64,000 nucleotides of DNA from Colocasia esculenta (lineage: Eukaryota > Streptophyta > Magnoliopsida > Alismatales > Araceae). Location: the NCBI GenBank assembly GCA_014218235.1, contig CM024753.1:4774001-4838000 (forward strand). Reading direction: 5' to 3'. A program made the position numbers and the translations under genes. Shown here one piece after another: positions 37,865 through 49,797 of this stretch (its first letter is position 1; the number at the start of each line of letters is the position of its first letter). Under the pieces are notes generated by a model. The model ran no database searches. It saw nothing but the letters and a program-made list of their open reading frames with translations, and was not told the origin of the DNA.

Positions 37865-38545
37865 CGACTTATGATTGGTGGATTAGTGTGTTTAAGAACG
37901 GAGAGAAAGACCCACTAAATTTTCTCTTTTCTCTTTTGTGATGCACCTCAACGTCATTGAGCTCTTTTACTCTCACCTAGAAAAAACATCGGCCGAAGAC
38001 TCTGTCCGAAAATTAGCGCCTTCTCATTCGCTTTCTCTGGCCATAAAGAAGCTTCATTTTTTTATTTTGAAGAATTATCGATTAATCTCTATTTTTGAGG
38101 AATTTTTTTTTAAGTTCTTATTTACATATTTTTCTAAAGGAGATAAGTATATAATTACATAATTTTAAAAAGAATCAGATATCTAAAAATAAATCCCTCG
38201 AAAGTAAAGATTCTAGCTAACATGCATTAATGTTCCACTCTAATTTATGTGAAATGCTTAGTAGACATACTTGAGCTGCAAACTTTTCCATCTACGTAGT
38301 CACTTGCATTGCACAATTCGGACAGTTAATTATCTTTAAACATAGTAGGAATTTCTTGTGTATATCTATATATTAGATCGTTGAACACGTTAAAATTCAT
38401 GTTATATTAATTTGCACTTGCAAATATATCCCTGTGACAGTGCAAAATGATCCGAATTCTAAGAACCAGATGTTCACGACATGCCATTCTTGAACTGAAA
38501 TAATAAGAATAACCCTATCATGACAAGAATAACTCTCCATGCTTA
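37865..38545. other. AT-rich intergenic DNA
   Basis: I see no gene, inverted-repeat element or tandem repeat that I can support here. The 74-codon open frame near 37940 has no recognisable domain. Confidence 0.5.
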
Positions 38546-38547
38546 CG

Positions 38548-38670
38548 AGCGCGTGGGGGTAGCCTAGTGGTGGGCACCCCCGATGCTACAGCACTTTTAA
38601 GTGATTTTTCAAAATTTTAAATGAGACTTGAGCTGCGGCGCTTAGACTAACCGAACCCAAAAAAAAGAAA
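38548..38670 (+). mobile_element. Possible SINE
   Basis: GGGGGTAGCCTAGTGGTGGGC near 38557 resembles a tRNA-like A box. About 100 bp later the sequence ends in an A-rich tail (near 38658). A convincing B box is not visible and no target duplication was found, so the call is weak. Confidence 0.3.
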
Positions 38671-38845
38671 AACTCTACATACTTAGGTACGGATTGAACC
38701 TTTATTTTTCAAGCACAAATTTATCCAACTGGAGGCTAATAGTCACTAAATCTGATGCTAAAGTGAATATTTAAAACGCATGTTTATCACTTTTGTCATC
38801 GGTGATTACCAAAGATTTTTCAAGATAGTAGTTTATCACTTTTGT

Positions 38846-39000
38846 CATGGTCGTTCGACGATCGGTACTCGATAGTCGACGTCCGACGGCCGATGTTCGG
38901 CTTTCGACGCCCAACGGCCTACGCCTGTTGGATGGCTTCTGACGTTCGGCGCCCGATGATAGGCGTCCGGCGTCTGGGTCGGCGCCCAACGTCGAATTTC
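38846..39000. repeat. Degenerate GTCCGACG/GGCGCCC minisatellite-like stretch
   Basis: Variants of CGACGTCCGACGGCC and GGCGTCCGGCGTCTGG recur every 12-25 bp. The stretch is GC-rich in AT-rich surroundings. It resembles 30390-30574. Confidence 0.45.
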
Positions 39001-41285
39001 AAGTATCGGACATTAAGAATTAGAGTGGAGATTTTAATCATACTCATAAAAATCTTACATGAAATAGAAATCTTAGAAAATGGTTTATGGAATCTCATCA
39101 AGGATGCCAAAATTCATAATTTTAAGTAAAAAAAAATTCATGAATGAATTTTTCAATGGTATCAAATAAATTATTGTATGAAATTTTTTTCAAAAAGAAT
39201 TTCTGACATAAAATTTTACATTGAAACAAACGGATCTTAAATCGTGATCAAATGACACACAATCCTTGCCTATGTTTGTTAACACATTTTTAAAACTCTC
39301 ACAGTACTTATGTATATACACAACTTTTTGCGCATTATCCGCTAACATTAACGGGATCACACCTTATGATCATCTCTCTATATGTAAAATCACATAGTTA
39401 TAAAGGACAAGTTAATCTTTTTAGCTTCTTATTTTAATTATGTTTGAGTTAAATAGATATAATTAAATAATAAGAACATTATGATGAAATATATGGAATA
39501 TAACAGTGTGGAATATAATATGTAGATTTTAGAGATATGCATTTGAATATGATGTATTTCGAATGTGTACATGTAATTTCCTTGTAAGTTTTTTCCATTT
39601 TCCTTTTGTCACGATCCGCATTGACTTTTGTTGTTGTCAACTAATTAAGTTAAGACATCAGCCCTGATTGAACATGGTACGATGTAATTCGGTTCATAGT
39701 CATTTTCAACTCAAATTGAATCAAATTGATTCAATTTTGCAACCGAACCAAACGAAATTACGGTCCACATAAATTGAATTTAATCGAATTGCATTAATTT
39801 GATTTGGTTTAGCTTGATTCACAGTTTACACATTTTGGTTAACATTAGAAATAAGTTTTCCTTAATACATATCATCGAAACTTGTGTTATATTAATAACA
39901 AACAGAGCCAATGAAACACTTGAAATTTTTGGGGAGAAAACTTATATATCTTGATAAGTAATGGAAAAAAGAATACAATCTTACTCAAATTTATCTAGAT
40001 TATTAAATAAAAAATTAAATAACTATTACATTCATCTAATTACTCTCGACAGCTAACAAAGAGCTCCTAGCACAACATAAAAAAAAAATAACGAGACAAG
40101 TAGTGCTTATTTTTTACATTCATATTCAAAAAACACAATATAAAAATGAGTGAGAAAAATAGTGAAAATAAAAATTAGTGACAAAACACTGAAATATAGT
40201 TAAATGCTTCTATCCATGAGTAGAAAAATATAAGTATAAAAACCGCCGAAAGAATCCTGTAAAAACTTGTGAAAATAAAAATCAAAAGAAAAAGTAAGAA
40301 AAACTATTAAAATTGATCAGATTTTACTTGTTTCTGCTGTTCTATTCGGTTTTTAAACTGAATTGAATTATTTAAAGTTAATCTTATTTGGTTTGGATTA
40401 TTAACCCAAATTCTAGCATTTTGAAGTGAACCAAACTATAAATTTAAGTTCAATATTTGTGTTCAATTTCTAGATTCAACCCAAAGATTTAAGTTCAATT
40501 CCCTCAAAACCCCTTTGTGCTCACGGGCTTCCCTCCACTCTTTTTTTTTTTCCTCCACTCTTTCACTGATTTGAGGGCTGAAACAACTAGGTGAGAAGGA
40601 TACGTGAGGCTGGTTTGGAGGCTGGGGAATGCTTACTAGTACTGGATAAATACTTCCAGTACTTAATTAGATGAGAAGGGAGATATATTGACGAAAAAAT
40701 ATTTGTACAAGTATTAAGTATTTGTCTCTTTATGTAAGCACTCATAGAGGGGTGAGTCCCACAATATGATGTGATTGTGGGACCTATTTTTTTTACGAGT
40801 GTTTGCACAAGGAGTAGCTGCCAACGGGTCGGAGTCGGAATCGGAAATGACACTTTTCGCATCCATTTCTTATAAGAAAATCGGAAACGGATCAGAAACG
40901 GAAAGTAATCGAAAATATTTTGTACGATCAAATGATAGATGTATGTAACATTAGGAGTAATGGTTATAGAGATGTCTTTGTTAATAATAGGTCTAATAAA
41001 TGTTACGAGAGAAATAAGTTAATTATATTCTATTTACAAATTAAGGAGAAGCTAAAAACTTAGTCTAAAATATTTTAATATTAAGAAATAAGATTTTAAG
41101 AGTATATATTTTGTAAATAAAATAAAAATTATATCTTATCGAAAACGGAAACGAAAAAATAGAAAATAATCGAAAACGAAAAAACGGATACGGAAAGGTC
41201 GAAAACGGGTCGAAAAATCAGAAAGCGAATATCCATTGACAGTCCTAACAAGGAAAGTATTTGAAAGTCTTCATTAAATGAGTAA
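39001..41285. other. AT-rich intergenic DNA without a supported gene
   Basis: Low-complexity words recur: AATTGAATT near 39700-39830 and 40360, and GGAAACGGA/CGAAAACGG near 40850-41220. The pattern suggests decayed non-autonomous elements, but I could not find paired ends. Short open frames have no recognisable domain. Confidence 0.45.
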
Positions 41286-41600
41286 TAACTTGTTCTCTTG
41301 TTTTAGAGAAATACTCTAAAACCCTTCGCCGCAGGTAGCCTACCGAATAGATAGTAAATCGTTCTATTCTTTTAGATAAATATTTAAAAATTATTCAAAA
41401 AAAAAAGTATACACCTAATATTCACCCTCACAAAATTAAGTTGTTCTCTCATTTTAGAGAAATACTTTAAAATCATTCGGGAGCAGGTGAGGTAGCATAC
41501 CGAATAGGTAGTAAATTGTTCTCTTCTTTTAGATAAATATTTAAAAATTATTTAGAAAAAATATTCATCTGATATATATCCACACTCACAAAATTATGAG
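41286..41600. repeat. Tandem duplication, ~155-bp step
   Basis: TTTTAGAGAAATACT followed by TAAAA occurs near 41302 and 41454, and TTTTAGATAAATATTTAAAA near 41371 and 41528. Both pairs are ~155 bp apart, and the two motifs resemble each other, so a ~75-bp inner duplication is likely. Confidence 0.65.
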
Positions 41601-42221
41601 ATCCATCTTATCACATGGCCGTAAGTCCCTTCGTTACTCGCCTCAGAAAGGTAGTATTATTTTTCTGTAGGTCGGATCTAAGTCGTCCCCCGTCGTATTA
41701 GTCTGGGCCCATAATTGGTCCTTGGGCCATTTGGAGAGCCCATCTACCAACCCTTAGAAGGTGGGCCCCGTCTTGTCTTCCGATGATTTCGGGGGGAACA
41801 TTGCATGGTGAATTGATGGGGTCTTGTATTCCCATGCCGCAAGTTGTTTTTCTTTATCTATCTGCTTGTGATATGCTGTGAGATGTCATGGAAAGGGTGA
41901 TGTCGGTATGTTCTTCCCATATCTATTTAGAGAAAAATTTAGTGTATTTTGAGAATTATATTTTCTTATGCACTTTAATCTTCTCATTGATCAATACATT
42001 AGGGACACATTATATACATCGAATGAAAAATATATAAGAAGTGCGTGAGAAAGTGCAATTCTCAAATGTATTAAACTTTTCTCATCTATTTATGCTTCCT
42101 TCAAAGCCAATGCGAGGTGTGCTAAACAATGATAGTTTGGCCTCCAGCAGATTTTTTTAATAGACTTGTAGAAACGAGAAATGTTTTCTACACGTCGGAA
42201 GCATCCGTTCGCCTCTGCATG

Positions 42222-42617
42222 CATGGACGGACCCAGCACATAGGCAGTGGGGTCACGTGATCCCACTGAAAATTTTTTTTTTCCAAATGACTATGGGCAT
42301 TGCAGGTTTTTAATTTTTTTTTGTAAAGGGTGACCCCACTGAATCACCCGAAGGTGACCCGATTCAAGCCCCAAAATAAAAAAATTTCTTTTGCCAATTT
42401 GCCCTACCTCCCTCCTCCTCGCCTCAGCGGTCGTCGGTCAGATCTCGCCGTCGCGCCCTCCGGAGGACCCCAATAAAAAAATTATCTCATTGTTATCGAA
42501 ATATTTTTTTATTCAAAATATTTATTTATATTATTTTTAATATATATATATAATTATATAAATATTAAAATATAATTTGAGTGACCTAACTCGACAAAAT
42601 TTCTGCATCCGTCCCTG
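42222..42617. mobile_element. 396-bp hAT-like non-autonomous element
   Basis: The left end is CATGGACGGACCCAG and the right end, inverted, is CAGGGACGGATGCAG. The 8-bp flanks TCTGCATG (42214-42221) and CTTGCATG (42618-42625) match at six positions. The inside has runs of T and A, a short GC-rich stretch (42400-42470) and no open frame with a domain. The ends are related to those of the large hAT element at 49580. Confidence 0.6.
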
Positions 42618-42814
42618 CTTGCATGCAGACACAAATATGGCAGCGAAACCCACCCGTTTGTGTCTTAGGGGTGGGTTGACGGACACTTCCCCCAGCTGGT
42701 AGGAAATATTTCTTTATAAAACTTATTTTATGAGAAATATTTATTGTAAGATTATTCCCGCAATAAATCTGGTGTAGATAGTAAGAAAGTAATTTTATTG
42801 ATAAAGAGGATTTG

Positions 42815-43133
42815 GGGGCTGTTTAATTGATGTGTATCATAAACACGTTTAGGTTTATTATAAACTTATTTTATACTATAACTCTAGTTTGGGGACTCAA
42901 AAACGAGTTGGTCATAAACTCACCTGAGTTTATCACAAACTCAACCTCTCCAAAAAAGGTTTTCTTTTTATAAACCTGATATGAGTTGATTTATAGTGGA
43001 GAACCAGAGTTTTGGCATAAACTCACTTAAGTTTATGAAAATCTCCAAACATTGGTTAATATAACATATGTTTATCGTAAACATGTTTTTGATAAACTTA
43101 TTCATGTTTCCACAAACTGCATCCAAACAGGCC
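42815..43133. mobile_element. Miniature inverted-repeat element, family uncertain
   Basis: The left end GGGGCTGTTTAATTGATG and the right end, inverted, GGCCTGTTTGGATGCAG are similar. The inside is full of TAAACTCA and TTTATAAAC words in both orientations. No clear target duplication is visible, so hAT and PIF/Harbinger are both possible. Confidence 0.45.
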
Positions 43134-43220
43134 GGTCTTTCTCTCTCTCTTTTTCAATTAATATGATTATTTTTCTCTAGTCTAATTTTTCTCACAAGTC
43201 TCACTCTTTGAAGTTTGAGT

Positions 43221-44198
43221 CTAGTGGTTAGACATATGAAACAAGATATGTGAATGTTGAAACTTGTGATGATCAGATGCATCTGCAGGATGTATGATTT
43301 TATCTTCATCACGGTGAACTCTGTTTGCATGCCACCTCATATGTCTAGCGGTCTTAGATGACATATATAGCCGTTGCAGTCTTGGTGAAATGAGAAAGTA
43401 GCGAAATGACTTGTAAGGAACTTCTTTTGCCTTCGTACTAGCAGCCCCACCTCTCTTTGGCTTAAAACGAGGATGACCACAAATTGAACATGATCTGCTA
43501 TTAATCTCATCCTTATAATATAACATGCAGTGGTTTGGACATGCATGTATTCTTTCATAATCCAATCCCAATTCTTTGACCATCCTCCTTGCACGATATA
43601 AAATTTTCGATAATTTCTCTATTTTTGGCAACATACCCTTCATGATTGAACACATAAGATCAAAACAAAATTCACTCATGTTATATTCAGACTTTAGATT
43701 CAATAATTGTAGTACTGCAGATAAAACTGTATGGCTCTCACATCCATCCCACAATGAATGATCAGCATCCCTGAGTAAGTTGTAAAATCTACTAGCTGAT
43801 TCATTTGGTGCTTCCCCATTGGCAACTCCCGTAGCATCGAAGTTCATACCCATATTAACTCCAAGACCACCAGCATCAAAAACCATATTAACATAAGGGT
43901 TGTCTTCAACCTCCTCACCTATTGTTCTTGTACTTTCCCAGAACGGTTCACCATGCACAGTCCAGTTCATATAACCACTAACAAAGCCCCTTGTATATAG
44001 ATGATGAGTCACATCATATGGATCATGGAAGCGATTATTCTGACATACTACACAAGGGCAACGAATACGGCCTTCTGGGTCTACTGTGTTGACATTTTGA
44101 AGTGCAAATTCAATGAATCCATCAACGCCATCTCTGAATTCCCTCGATATTTCTTTATCGACTATCCTATGGTACATCCACTCACGATTTGCAGACAT
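43221..44198 (-). pseudogene. CACTA (En/Spm) transposase, N-terminal part only
   Basis: The start is the ATG at 44198 (MSANREWMY). Residues ~5-85 fit the transposase-associated domain of plant CACTA elements, including the cysteine pattern RCPCVVCQN and the motif GYMNWTVHGE. From ~165 the sequence fits the beginning of the TNP2-type transposase domain: LKSEYNMS, ACPNHCMLYY, and the cysteine pair CSICGHPRF. The frame then ends at 43221, where the family would continue for several hundred residues, so the catalytic part is missing. TTTACAG just upstream of the start could be an intron acceptor. The element transposes by cut-and-paste in active relatives. This copy is truncated. Confidence 0.88.
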
Positions 44199-45359
44199 TC
44201 TTCCTGTAAATTCAATGAAAATACATAACATGCATCACATGAACGAGCATCTAAACATAGGTAACTGGTTTACTAATACCAATTCATCACTACAAGAAAA
44301 AGCGGATTTAGCGACCGAAATAGTCGGTCGCTATTTCATTTTTCCAATGCTTCTGCTCAACAAATGCAAATATGTCAAGCTCGCAGATGCAACGAAATCT
44401 GATGTATGCTCAATCAAATTCAAAAGAATAAACATTCACTTGACTGGTAGATACAAATATATTCCATGCAGACATTTTGGGAAACAACATGTCATTTCTT
44501 TTCCTTTCATTATTTTCCCCTTGCTGAAGTTGCTTCCTAACCGCTCTAAACTTATATATAGTTCAAGCACCATGAGTATCAAGAAGACATGTCACCACAA
44601 GTAGGACAATATGTGATGCTAGATGTTGTTGTACATATAAAAATATGATAGATGTTACATATAAAAACAAGTAGGACAATATGTGATGCTATATGTTGTT
44701 GTACATATAAAAAATTTTTTACCAAAAGATGAGTTATTCTTGGAAAAAGAAATATAATCTCATTATCTTGCTATTTAACGCGGAGCTTAAAACTAAACAC
44801 ATAGAACTGCATCTCCCTTCCCCACTCTTCCCCATAGAAACGGGGAAGAAAAAGAAAAGAAAGGAGGAAGTGGAATATACTGGAGAAAACTTTGAGCATC
44901 ATATGTATTCAGTTTGTGAAAGTGCTGCCTGGAATTATGATAAATGTTGTCGCTTGCTGGGAGAGAAGTAAATGCTTACTGGAATGAGGGAGTCCTGGCT
45001 ACATATAATGCAAAAGTCATAACATCATATCATACCCTACACGTAGAGAAGAAATTGATCATTCAATAAGATTTTACAATGTACCACTGTATCATGCTAC
45101 CAATGAAAGTAGTATTTTGCAATTAGCTAAAAGATATTGGGGTTCTATTCCCCCGAAGCATCCAAAGTCGCATCAATACTCCTTTCAGAAACACACCCAT
45201 AAAAATAGGACACTAAAGAAGCCATCAAGATATCAAATGACCCACCACAGTAAGCCAGTCTTACACCAATGTCAAATGATTACAGTAGGGTGGTGGGGGT
45301 GCACAGGGACTGCATTCCCATGTCTTTTTATTGTTTTAGGCATTTTTATGTGAATTGCT

Positions 45360-45780
45360 TTGCAGGGATGGTGCAGGTAGTCTGAATAGGACCGAGGTTA
45401 TAGGGCAGAGAGAGAGAGATGGGAAAGGATGGAGTGGCGAATGGTATGAAAGGTTGGACCAATTGCAGGAGAAAAGGTGGTTCCCCCTCCGCGCCGGATT
45501 TGGGGCGGAGACAACGAACATGAAGGTGTTCTCGCCTGCCCCGAAAGAATGGAACGTGGCTTTCAGTCACTTCCCTTCGCCTTGTTCGTACAGAGAAGGA
45601 GGCGTCGTCGGGCACGGCCGTGGCGTAGGACATCGAGAACATCGGCCTCCTCAAGGAGGAAGCCGAGCAGAAAGTGTTGGTTCCGAAGGAGGGGGGAGAG
45701 ATCATGAAGTACATGAAGGCGGACGTGTCCAACGACGCCCCTCTTGACTTCACCGTGCGACGAAGTCCTTCGCGGCGTCC
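45360..45780 (+). other. GC-rich possible captured gene fragment inside CACTA element
   Basis: This stretch is much richer in GC than the rest of the element. On the plus strand it reads partly as plausible protein, including EAEQKVLVPKEGGEIM and MKYMKADV around 45660-45725, broken by frameshifts. I do not recognise the source gene. CACTA elements often carry host gene pieces, which would explain the composition. An unrelated insertion is also possible. Confidence 0.35.
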
Positions 45781-46040
45781 TCCGCGCAGGCGAAACCCCA
45801 ACGTCCTCCGCGCAGATGAAAGCTCCCGCGCCTCCTCCGCGCAGGCGAAACCTTATCGGTCCTCCGTGCAGGCGAAAATTCCCGCGCCACCTCCGCGCAG
45901 GCAAAACCCCAGCGCGGAACCTCCCGCGCCTCCTCCGCGCAGGAAACCGGTGAAACCCCAAAGAAAAGGGGAAAAACGAACAGCCACGAAACCTTCCGCC
46001 TCTCCTGCGCAGACAAAACCCCAAAGAAAAGGGGAAAGAC
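45776..46040. repeat. GC-rich minisatellite, ~25-33-bp unit
   Basis: Variants of CCTCCGCGCAGGCGAAACCCC recur about eight times, followed by CCCCAAAGAAAAGGGG twice. The repeats keep open frames on both strands, which gives Arg- and Pro-rich nonsense products. Confidence 0.8.
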
Positions 46041-46059
46041 GAATAGAGGAAGGGGGCGG

Positions 46060-47150
46060 AGGCTTTTACATATATTATATGTTATTAAAATATATTTTTA
46101 TTTATATTATATATTAATTATATTAAAATTTGAAATTTTTACATTAGTGAAAGAAAATTTTAATAGCTAATATTTATTTAACTAATATTAATTTATAAAT
46201 ATAAATAAATAAATATTATATATAGAAATATATACCTATTTAAATATACATAAAAATATATAACATTCTAAATATATAAGTATGTGTAACTATATAAATA
46301 TAAATAAGTATGTATTTACATATATATACATATTTATCTACTTATAAATTTATACATATACATATATATATTATATTGTTATATATCTAAATACTAATAT
46401 AAATATAGCACTTCATACTTGTATACTATTATACTTATACATAGTACTAATAACATATACTTACTACATGTGCATTCAAATAAATATATATTCTATACAT
46501 GTATATACTTATGTACTTACACATACATGTATATAAGTATATACGTATACATATACTTAGAATATTATATATATATGTATAATCCTATACCTATGCATAT
46601 TATGAATATGTGGATAAGTACTTTATACTCGTATACTACTATATATATAAATATATACATAATATATATACATACATGTGTATACTTATAAACTATATAT
46701 ATACTTGTAAGTATACACTTATACATTATATATACTAATGCACATATATACTTACACGACTACATATATACTTATACGTATACATTTATGTATACACAAA
46801 TAAATATATATTCTTATACATACTTATATATTAAGAATATTTATTTAGTATATAAATGTATACATGTATATACTTATATACTATATATATATATATTTGT
46901 ATGTATATACTTTATACATTGTATATATATGTATATACATTTTATATACTTATAAGTATATACTTATGTACTTATATACTTACACATATATGTATATAAG
47001 TATATATTTATACATACACTTAAAATATTATATATGTATATATATACTTATAAGTACATAATTAAACATATTTATACAAATATATATATAAGTATGTATA
47101 AGTATATACAACAATATATGTTTATATACATATATATATATATCTAATTA
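46060..47150. repeat. TA-rich low-complexity block, ~1.1 kb
   Basis: This is almost wholly A and T with short words such as ATATATACTTATA and TATACATATA in both orientations. It can fold in many ways. Open frames in it are composed of Tyr, Ile and Thr and are not genes. Confidence 0.85.
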
Positions 47151-47151
47151 G

Positions 47152-47540
47152 CTACAAAAACTTTCCATAGCTAACTCCGTAGCGCATTAGTTACAGATTA
47201 GCGACGGAATTATTTTATTCTTAATTCATAGCTAATTAACTATGGATTTATCTATGGAATGATTTGGTCGCTGATCCGTAGCTAATTAGCTACGACTTTA
47301 GCTATGGAATGTTTTCGTAGCAGATCCGTAGCTAATTAGCTACGGATAGAGCTATGGAACACGTCTGTAGCTGAGCCGTAGCTAAGTAGCTACGGATTAG
47401 CGACAAATTTTTTCCATCGCAAATCTGTAGCTACATTATCAATTTTGCGACGACATATTATCCGTCTCTAATCTGCAGCAAATTAGCTACAGATTAGCTA
47501 TAAATATTTCCGTAGTTAACTTCCATAGCTAAACTGTGTT
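47152..47540. repeat. Subterminal palindromic repeats of CACTA element
   Basis: CCGTAGCTAATTAGCTACGG-like words, each a near-palindrome, recur about six times with spacers containing TATGGAA and GCGAC. Such clusters near the end are known transposase-binding regions in CACTA elements. Binding here is inference. Confidence 0.7.
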
Positions 47541-47552
47541 ATTCTTATAGTG

Positions 47553-47999
47553 TGCATGTAACGTTCGATTAACTAAATAAAGTGTGGTATTTAGTGAGAA
47601 TCCATAAGCAAATACTTAGAGTACACGGAGACATTATTACGTGTAATCAAATCGGTGTTTAACTCAAGATAGAAATGGTTTTGTTAATCACTCCAAAATT
47701 GTAGGAGGGTGTGCAACAGTCTCCACTTTTTTGGGTGATTGACAAAACCTAAAAAATGTGATTAACTAATCATGAGCTGAATAATAACACAGTAAAGTAC
47801 ATGGCACTTTCATGAGAAACATATCATTCAAGCACATAGAGCTTAATATCATAACACAGGTTCTCAACATTTATAATCATAGGAGAAGCACTCCTCTCGC
47901 GTTATTGGCATTAATCAATCACCATAATATTCATGTATCAAGAGATTTTGCGAGTAGATTTTGACTGTTGAAACATCCTCTCTCTTCTCTTTGATGCAG
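47553..47999. other. Probable intron or upstream DNA of the MSL fragment
   Basis: No gene or repeat is visible. The stretch becomes pyrimidine-rich before TTTGATGCAG at 47990-47999, which fits an intron acceptor for the exon that follows. Confidence 0.4.
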
Positions 48000-48218
48000 G
48001 TAAGAGCTTATCTAGAGAGGAAATCTTTGGCTCATTCCCTAAATGACACAAAGACAGCTGTTCAACAGCTCCACAAGATGGCGAGTGCAGTGGTGTCCAT
48101 CATCATAATTGTGGTCTCACTGCTGGTGATGGGGGTGGCCACTACAAAAGTCTTTGTGGTTGTCACTTCCCAGCTGCAGTTGGTGGGGTTCATGTTTCAA
48201 AACACTGGCAAAATTATA
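48000..48218 (+). pseudogene. MscS-like (MSL) mechanosensitive channel exon, truncated
   Basis: Behind the acceptor TTTGATGCAG the frame reads VRAYLERKSLAHSLNDTKTA, then VQQLHKMASAVVSI, a hydrophobic stretch with two near-membrane segments, and VGFMFQNTGKIIL. This pattern (LNDTKTAV.QLHK, ATTKV, SQL...GFMF.NT.K) is that of plant MSL channels just before the conserved pore-lining MscS domain. MSL proteins release ions across plasma or organelle membranes under tension. The exon is open for ~73 codons and stops at the Tat LTR at 48219. The following pore domain is absent from this side and I did not find it beyond 63770. It is the only host-gene coding sequence I recognise here. It may be the remains of a real locus or a captured exon. 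Confidence 0.8.
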
Positions 48219-49055
48219 TTGGGCCGGAACCCGTTGGGCCTACACTTGAGAGGGAAGAAGACGGCGTCGTTAGTGGACAAAGATCTGCAAGAACCAGAAT
48301 AGGATCAGGGGGGGCCCGGTTGAAGAACCAAGAGGAACCCTCCGATGCCTAAGTCAGTATTAGACTTGAGAGGAAGAGGGTTCTAGTGTGTGAAGCTCAA
48401 GGGCTTGTGAGAGCAAGGGTGCCTTGGATCACATACCGTTGCATGGAGGCTTACCAGTGCCTTTTATAGGCTGCAGTGCCGAGGGAGAGGGACGGAACAT
48501 CCCTAATCAATGTCGCAAAGGACGCGCCTGTTAGCGTCCTCCACGGGGGGTTACGCGTTGAGGCGCCCGTTGAGGAGCTGGGCAGTTAACGCACCACTTG
48601 ATCGTGGGGGGCGTGTGGCGTAGCCGTTGTAACCGTCGTAAGGTGATGAAGGGCCACTTAGATGCGTCCTGGGAGGAAGGTACCGAGCAGGTAGCCTGCT
48701 CGGTGAGGCAGACCTGATGTTCAGTAGTCAAGCCCGATGCTCGGCACCTGGTGCTCGGAGACATGGCTTGCTGTCAGATACCTAATCCCAGGAAGTGTTG
48801 TCCGTTCCGATGGGGTTTTCGGCGCAAGCCAAGCAGACCCTGTTCGGAAGGAAGGGCCTTTGTCCGAACAGGCTGGGGGGTGCCCGGAGCTAGTTTTTGG
48901 GTCCCGTTGTTACCCGAATGTAGGAACTGGACATGGATCCTTGAAGCTGCTTTTGAAACGCCGTGGCGCCTTACGGTAGGGCCACGTCCGCCTGCCGAAC
49001 TGGGCCGGGCCATGATGGGCCCAGTGCACGATGGTGGCTAGAAATAGCCACCACA
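48219..49055 (-). repeat. 3' LTR of Tat element, end-truncated
   Basis: It matches 61993-62845 from TTGGGCCGGAACCCG to AGCCACCACA but lacks the terminal TGTGGAGGCTTTTTCTTG. The minus-strand TATA box CTATAAAAGG lies near 48468. The truncated end touches the MSL exon. Confidence 0.9.
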
Positions 49056-49137
49056 CTTGCCCCCCACACTCTCAAGTGGTTCGGGAACCGGAGCGGTTGG
49101 GAGCGACGACTCGCCAGGGCGTCATCTCCGTCTTAAA
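49056..49137 (-). other. Polypurine tract and adjoining internal DNA of Tat element
   Basis: Read on the minus strand, GTGTGGGGGGCAAG stands directly before the LTR start TGTGGTGGC. The 82 bp are repeated next to the 5' LTR at 62846-62927, where an element would not normally carry them. Confidence 0.85.
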
Positions 49138-49352
49138 TGCGGTATCGTCCTCGGAGATCCGAATGGCCGCATGGAGGCATGGTTTGGGAGTTTCCCTCAA
49201 ATGCAGAGCTTTGATGATGAGTGCGGGGGTCGTGTCGCACCACGGACGCCGCGCGCTCCAGATGAACGGTCACCAACGATGCACTCGAGAAGTGACTTGG
49301 AGCGGGGGGAAACACCGCTTCTGGCCCGCTTCGAATTTCTCACCCCTATTTC

Positions 49353-49360
49353 TTTATAAG
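49353..49360 (+). promoter_or_regulatory. Candidate TATA box for the Tat antisense gene
   Basis: TTTATAAG lies 147-154 bp upstream of the ATG at 49507 on the plus strand, followed by a purine-rich leader. Position and orientation suit a promoter for the antisense gene that is separate from the LTR promoter. Confidence 0.5.
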
Positions 49361-49797
49361 GGAGGAGAGGGGCGAAGGCGGGAGCCACGCCTTCGAAATT
49401 TCTCGGAGCTTCCTCGTTTGAGAGCTTTTGTGCCCCCTTCAAACTCTCAGTCATCTTCTTCCTCGCGCCTTCTCCTGTTCGTTGTTCCCCTCCGCGACTT
49501 ACGGCGATGGCAAACAAGGGGAAGGCAGTTACGGTCACCGGGGCGAGCGAAGTCACCGTCTCTGTGGCTCGCGGGCCGCCAGGGGCGGACGCATGTTATG
49601 TATGGGGGGGGCCATTCCCCCCCCCCCACCCAATAATTTTTTTTAAGGTGTATATCCATCGTCCCTTCTTTTGTTATATGATGGCCAATATAAAGGAGGT
49701 GCGACCCCCTGGCAGTGCCTTTTTTGTGCCATTATTTTTATATGTAATTATAGAAAGTTTCCAACGAGTGCAGAGTAGGCGGTGCGCTGGTGTCTGA

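Larger units (their letters stand above)
44288..47552. mobile_element. CACTA element, probably non-autonomous, 3.3 kb
   Basis: The left end reads CACTACAAGAAAAA, and the right end TTATTCTTATAGTG is its inverted near-match. Subterminal motifs lie inside both ends: TTTAGCGACC and GGTCGCTA at 44305-44335, and many GTAGCTAATTAGCTACG copies at 47150-47530. Flanking 3-bp sequences (CAT and TGC) do not match, so the pairing is not proven. An alternative is that the right end belongs to the truncated transposase at 43221-44198, which points towards it. The inside holds a GC-rich stretch with minisatellite and a TA-rich stretch. Confidence 0.6.

Noticed and set aside
40587..40931. 114-codon minus-strand frame in intergenic DNA
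   Set aside because: No domain, AT-rich surroundings, and composition typical of decayed repeats.
45563..46024. Arg-rich 153-codon minus-strand frame over the minisatellite
   Set aside because: The repeat unit length keeps frames open on both strands; no domain.
46419..47061. Tyr/Ile-rich open frames in the TA block
   Set aside because: Pure composition effect of low-complexity TA repeats.
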